Source of the DNA: an uncultured Lachnospiraceae bacterium
Lineage (GTDB): Bacteria; Bacillota; Clostridia; Lachnospirales; Lachnospiraceae
Length of the DNA stretch: 64,000 nt
Assembly (NCBI GenBank): GCA_948470335.1
Contig: CAOKOL010000005.1
Span: 1 to 64,000 of the forward strand
Reading direction: 5' to 3'
Shown here: in pieces, positions 63,293 through 64,000 of the stretch
Position numbering within the stretch: position 1 is the first letter of the stretch
How the letters are laid out: each line of letters starts with the position of its first letter
Position numbers and translations under genes: made by a program
Notes under the pieces: generated by a model
The model's input: only the letters and a program-made list of their open reading frames with translations
Told to the model about the DNA's origin: nothing
The model's database searches: none

Positions 63293-64000
63293 CGTCTTTT
63301 TTCCCCTGTTCCTCTGTCTGTTCTTCTATTCGTTCCTTCTCCCCTTCCAGCCCGATCCGGGTCATGTCCGAGGACTTTTCATCGGTAAAGCCTTCTGTAC
63401 TTTCCTTCATAAACAGAATTTTCACGGTCATCAGAATCAGCTTGATATCCAAAAGCACCGAATAGTTTTCAATATACATCATATCCAGCTTCAGCTTATC
63501 GTAAGCGGACGTATTGTATTTTCCGTAAATCTGGGCAAAGCCGGTCAGGCCGCCTTTTACTTTCAGGCGAAACCCGAATTCGGGAATGTCTTTCGTATAT
63601 TTCTCCACATGCTCCAGCCGCTCCGGCCTGGGTCCCACCACGCTCATATCCCCTTTCAGAATATCCAGAAGCTGGGGCAGCTCGTCCATGCGGGTCGCCC
63701 GGATCACATGGCCCACCGGCGTAATTCTGGGGTCCCGATTTGTGGCGGGAATCACCCGCCCGTCCTGCTCCGCATTGACAATCATGCTGCGGAACTTGGT
63801 GATATAAAACACCCTGCCCCCGTTGGTGGCTCTGGCCTGGCGGTAAAATACGGGACCGCCGTCATACAGCTTGATGGCCAGGGCGGTAAGCAGCATAAAA
63901 GGGGACGCCACAATCAGCCCCACCCCGGATATCAGAATATCCATCAGCCGTTTCATCAGCTTCTGCTCAATGCTCATGCCGCCATTTCTTGCCAGCAGAA
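63282..64000 (-). CDS. Initiating sugar transferase, 5' end outside the window
   Basis: The visible part has the bacterial sugar transferase signature: KRLMDILISGVGLIVASPFM, RVFYITKFRSMIV, MDELPQLLDILKGDMSVVGPRPE and KGGLTGFAQIYGKYNTSAYDKL. It would load the first sugar-phosphate onto the lipid carrier. An internal ATG at 63977 gives 231 residues, but the frame stays open upstream to the window edge (LLARNGG), typical of the longer form with N-terminal membrane helices, so the true start lies beyond 64000. An acidic tail of about 30 residues follows the domain. It is upstream of the GT2 in the unit. Confidence 0.9.
   Translation of the reverse strand, partial: LLARNGGMSIEQKLMKRLMDILISGVGLIVASPFMLLTALAIKLYDGGPVFYRQARATNGGRVFYITKFRSMIVNAEQDGRVIPATNRDPRITPVGHVIRATRMDELPQLLDILKGDMSVVGPRPERLEHVEKYTKDIPEFGFRLKVKGGLTGFAQIYGKYNTSAYDKLKLDMMYIENYSVLLDIKLILMTVKILFMKESTEGFTDEKSSDMTRIGLEGEKERIEEQTEEQGKKDDGI

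Noticed and set aside
1..64000. CRISPR arrays, tRNA or rRNA genes
   Set aside because: No regular repeat-spacer pattern and no tRNA-like cloverleaf or rRNA segment was found by eye.

Overview
The window reads as chromosomal DNA of a spore-forming, gut-type Clostridia, most likely Lachnospiraceae. Evidence: FtsZ, SpoIIGA and SigE lie together, AddAB is the Firmicutes type, pyruvate phosphate dikinase resembles the clostridial enzyme, M18 peptidase and class C sortases are present, coding DNA is GC-rich, and intrinsic terminators are abundant. Nearly every gene is on the minus strand. Only three likely genes run on the plus strand. No tRNA, rRNA or CRISPR array was seen.

Layout. (1) 1-655: AT-richer relic of a mobile element: a cut-off ParA start, a small conserved ORF, an orphan C-terminal fragment and terminators, abutting the 3' end of ppdK. 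(2) 655-10.5 kb: ppdK, HtrA protease, LCP protein, polyprenyl sugar phosphotransferase, GT2 glycosyltransferase, M18 aminopeptidase. (3) 10.5-25 kb: a two-copy palindromic repeat, addA/addB, a small membrane protein (+), nadE, a C39-like peptidase, sigE, spoIIGA, ftsZ. (4) 25.2-27.7 kb: a His/Cys-repeat YlbF-like protein (+) and a CHASE2 class III nucleotide cyclase. (5) 28-44.5 kb: a large surface-fibre locus. It has a giant LPXTG adhesin, a major LPXTG pilin, two class C sortases, a SipW-type and a LepB-type signal peptidase, TasA/CalY-like secreted proteins and membrane-anchored surface proteins. (6) 44.7-48.5 kb: control genes: a BTAD-type regulator with a degenerate GGDEF-like tail and two tyrosine recombinase relatives. 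One recombinase has the catalytic residues and one lacks most of them. (7) 48.6-64 kb: an exopolysaccharide/capsule cluster with SGNH hydrolase, flippase, several glycosyltransferases, two hexapeptide acyltransferases, an EpsG-like polymerase, a three-domain acyltransferase-GT4-GT2 fusion, and an initiating sugar transferase cut by the window edge.

How the parts may work together. Region 7 would build and flip a lipid-linked glycan, and the LCP protein of region 2 could attach such a glycan to the wall. Region 5 would make a covalent pilus and perhaps a SipW-dependent fibre. The recombinase/BTAD module lies between the two surface loci and is the best candidate for a switch over one of them. 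A palindromic repeat family sits just 5' of several start codons (pepM18, cyclase, an acyltransferase, possibly the recombinase) and may be a mobile leader element.

All calls are from reading the sequence and remembered family features. No database search was run.
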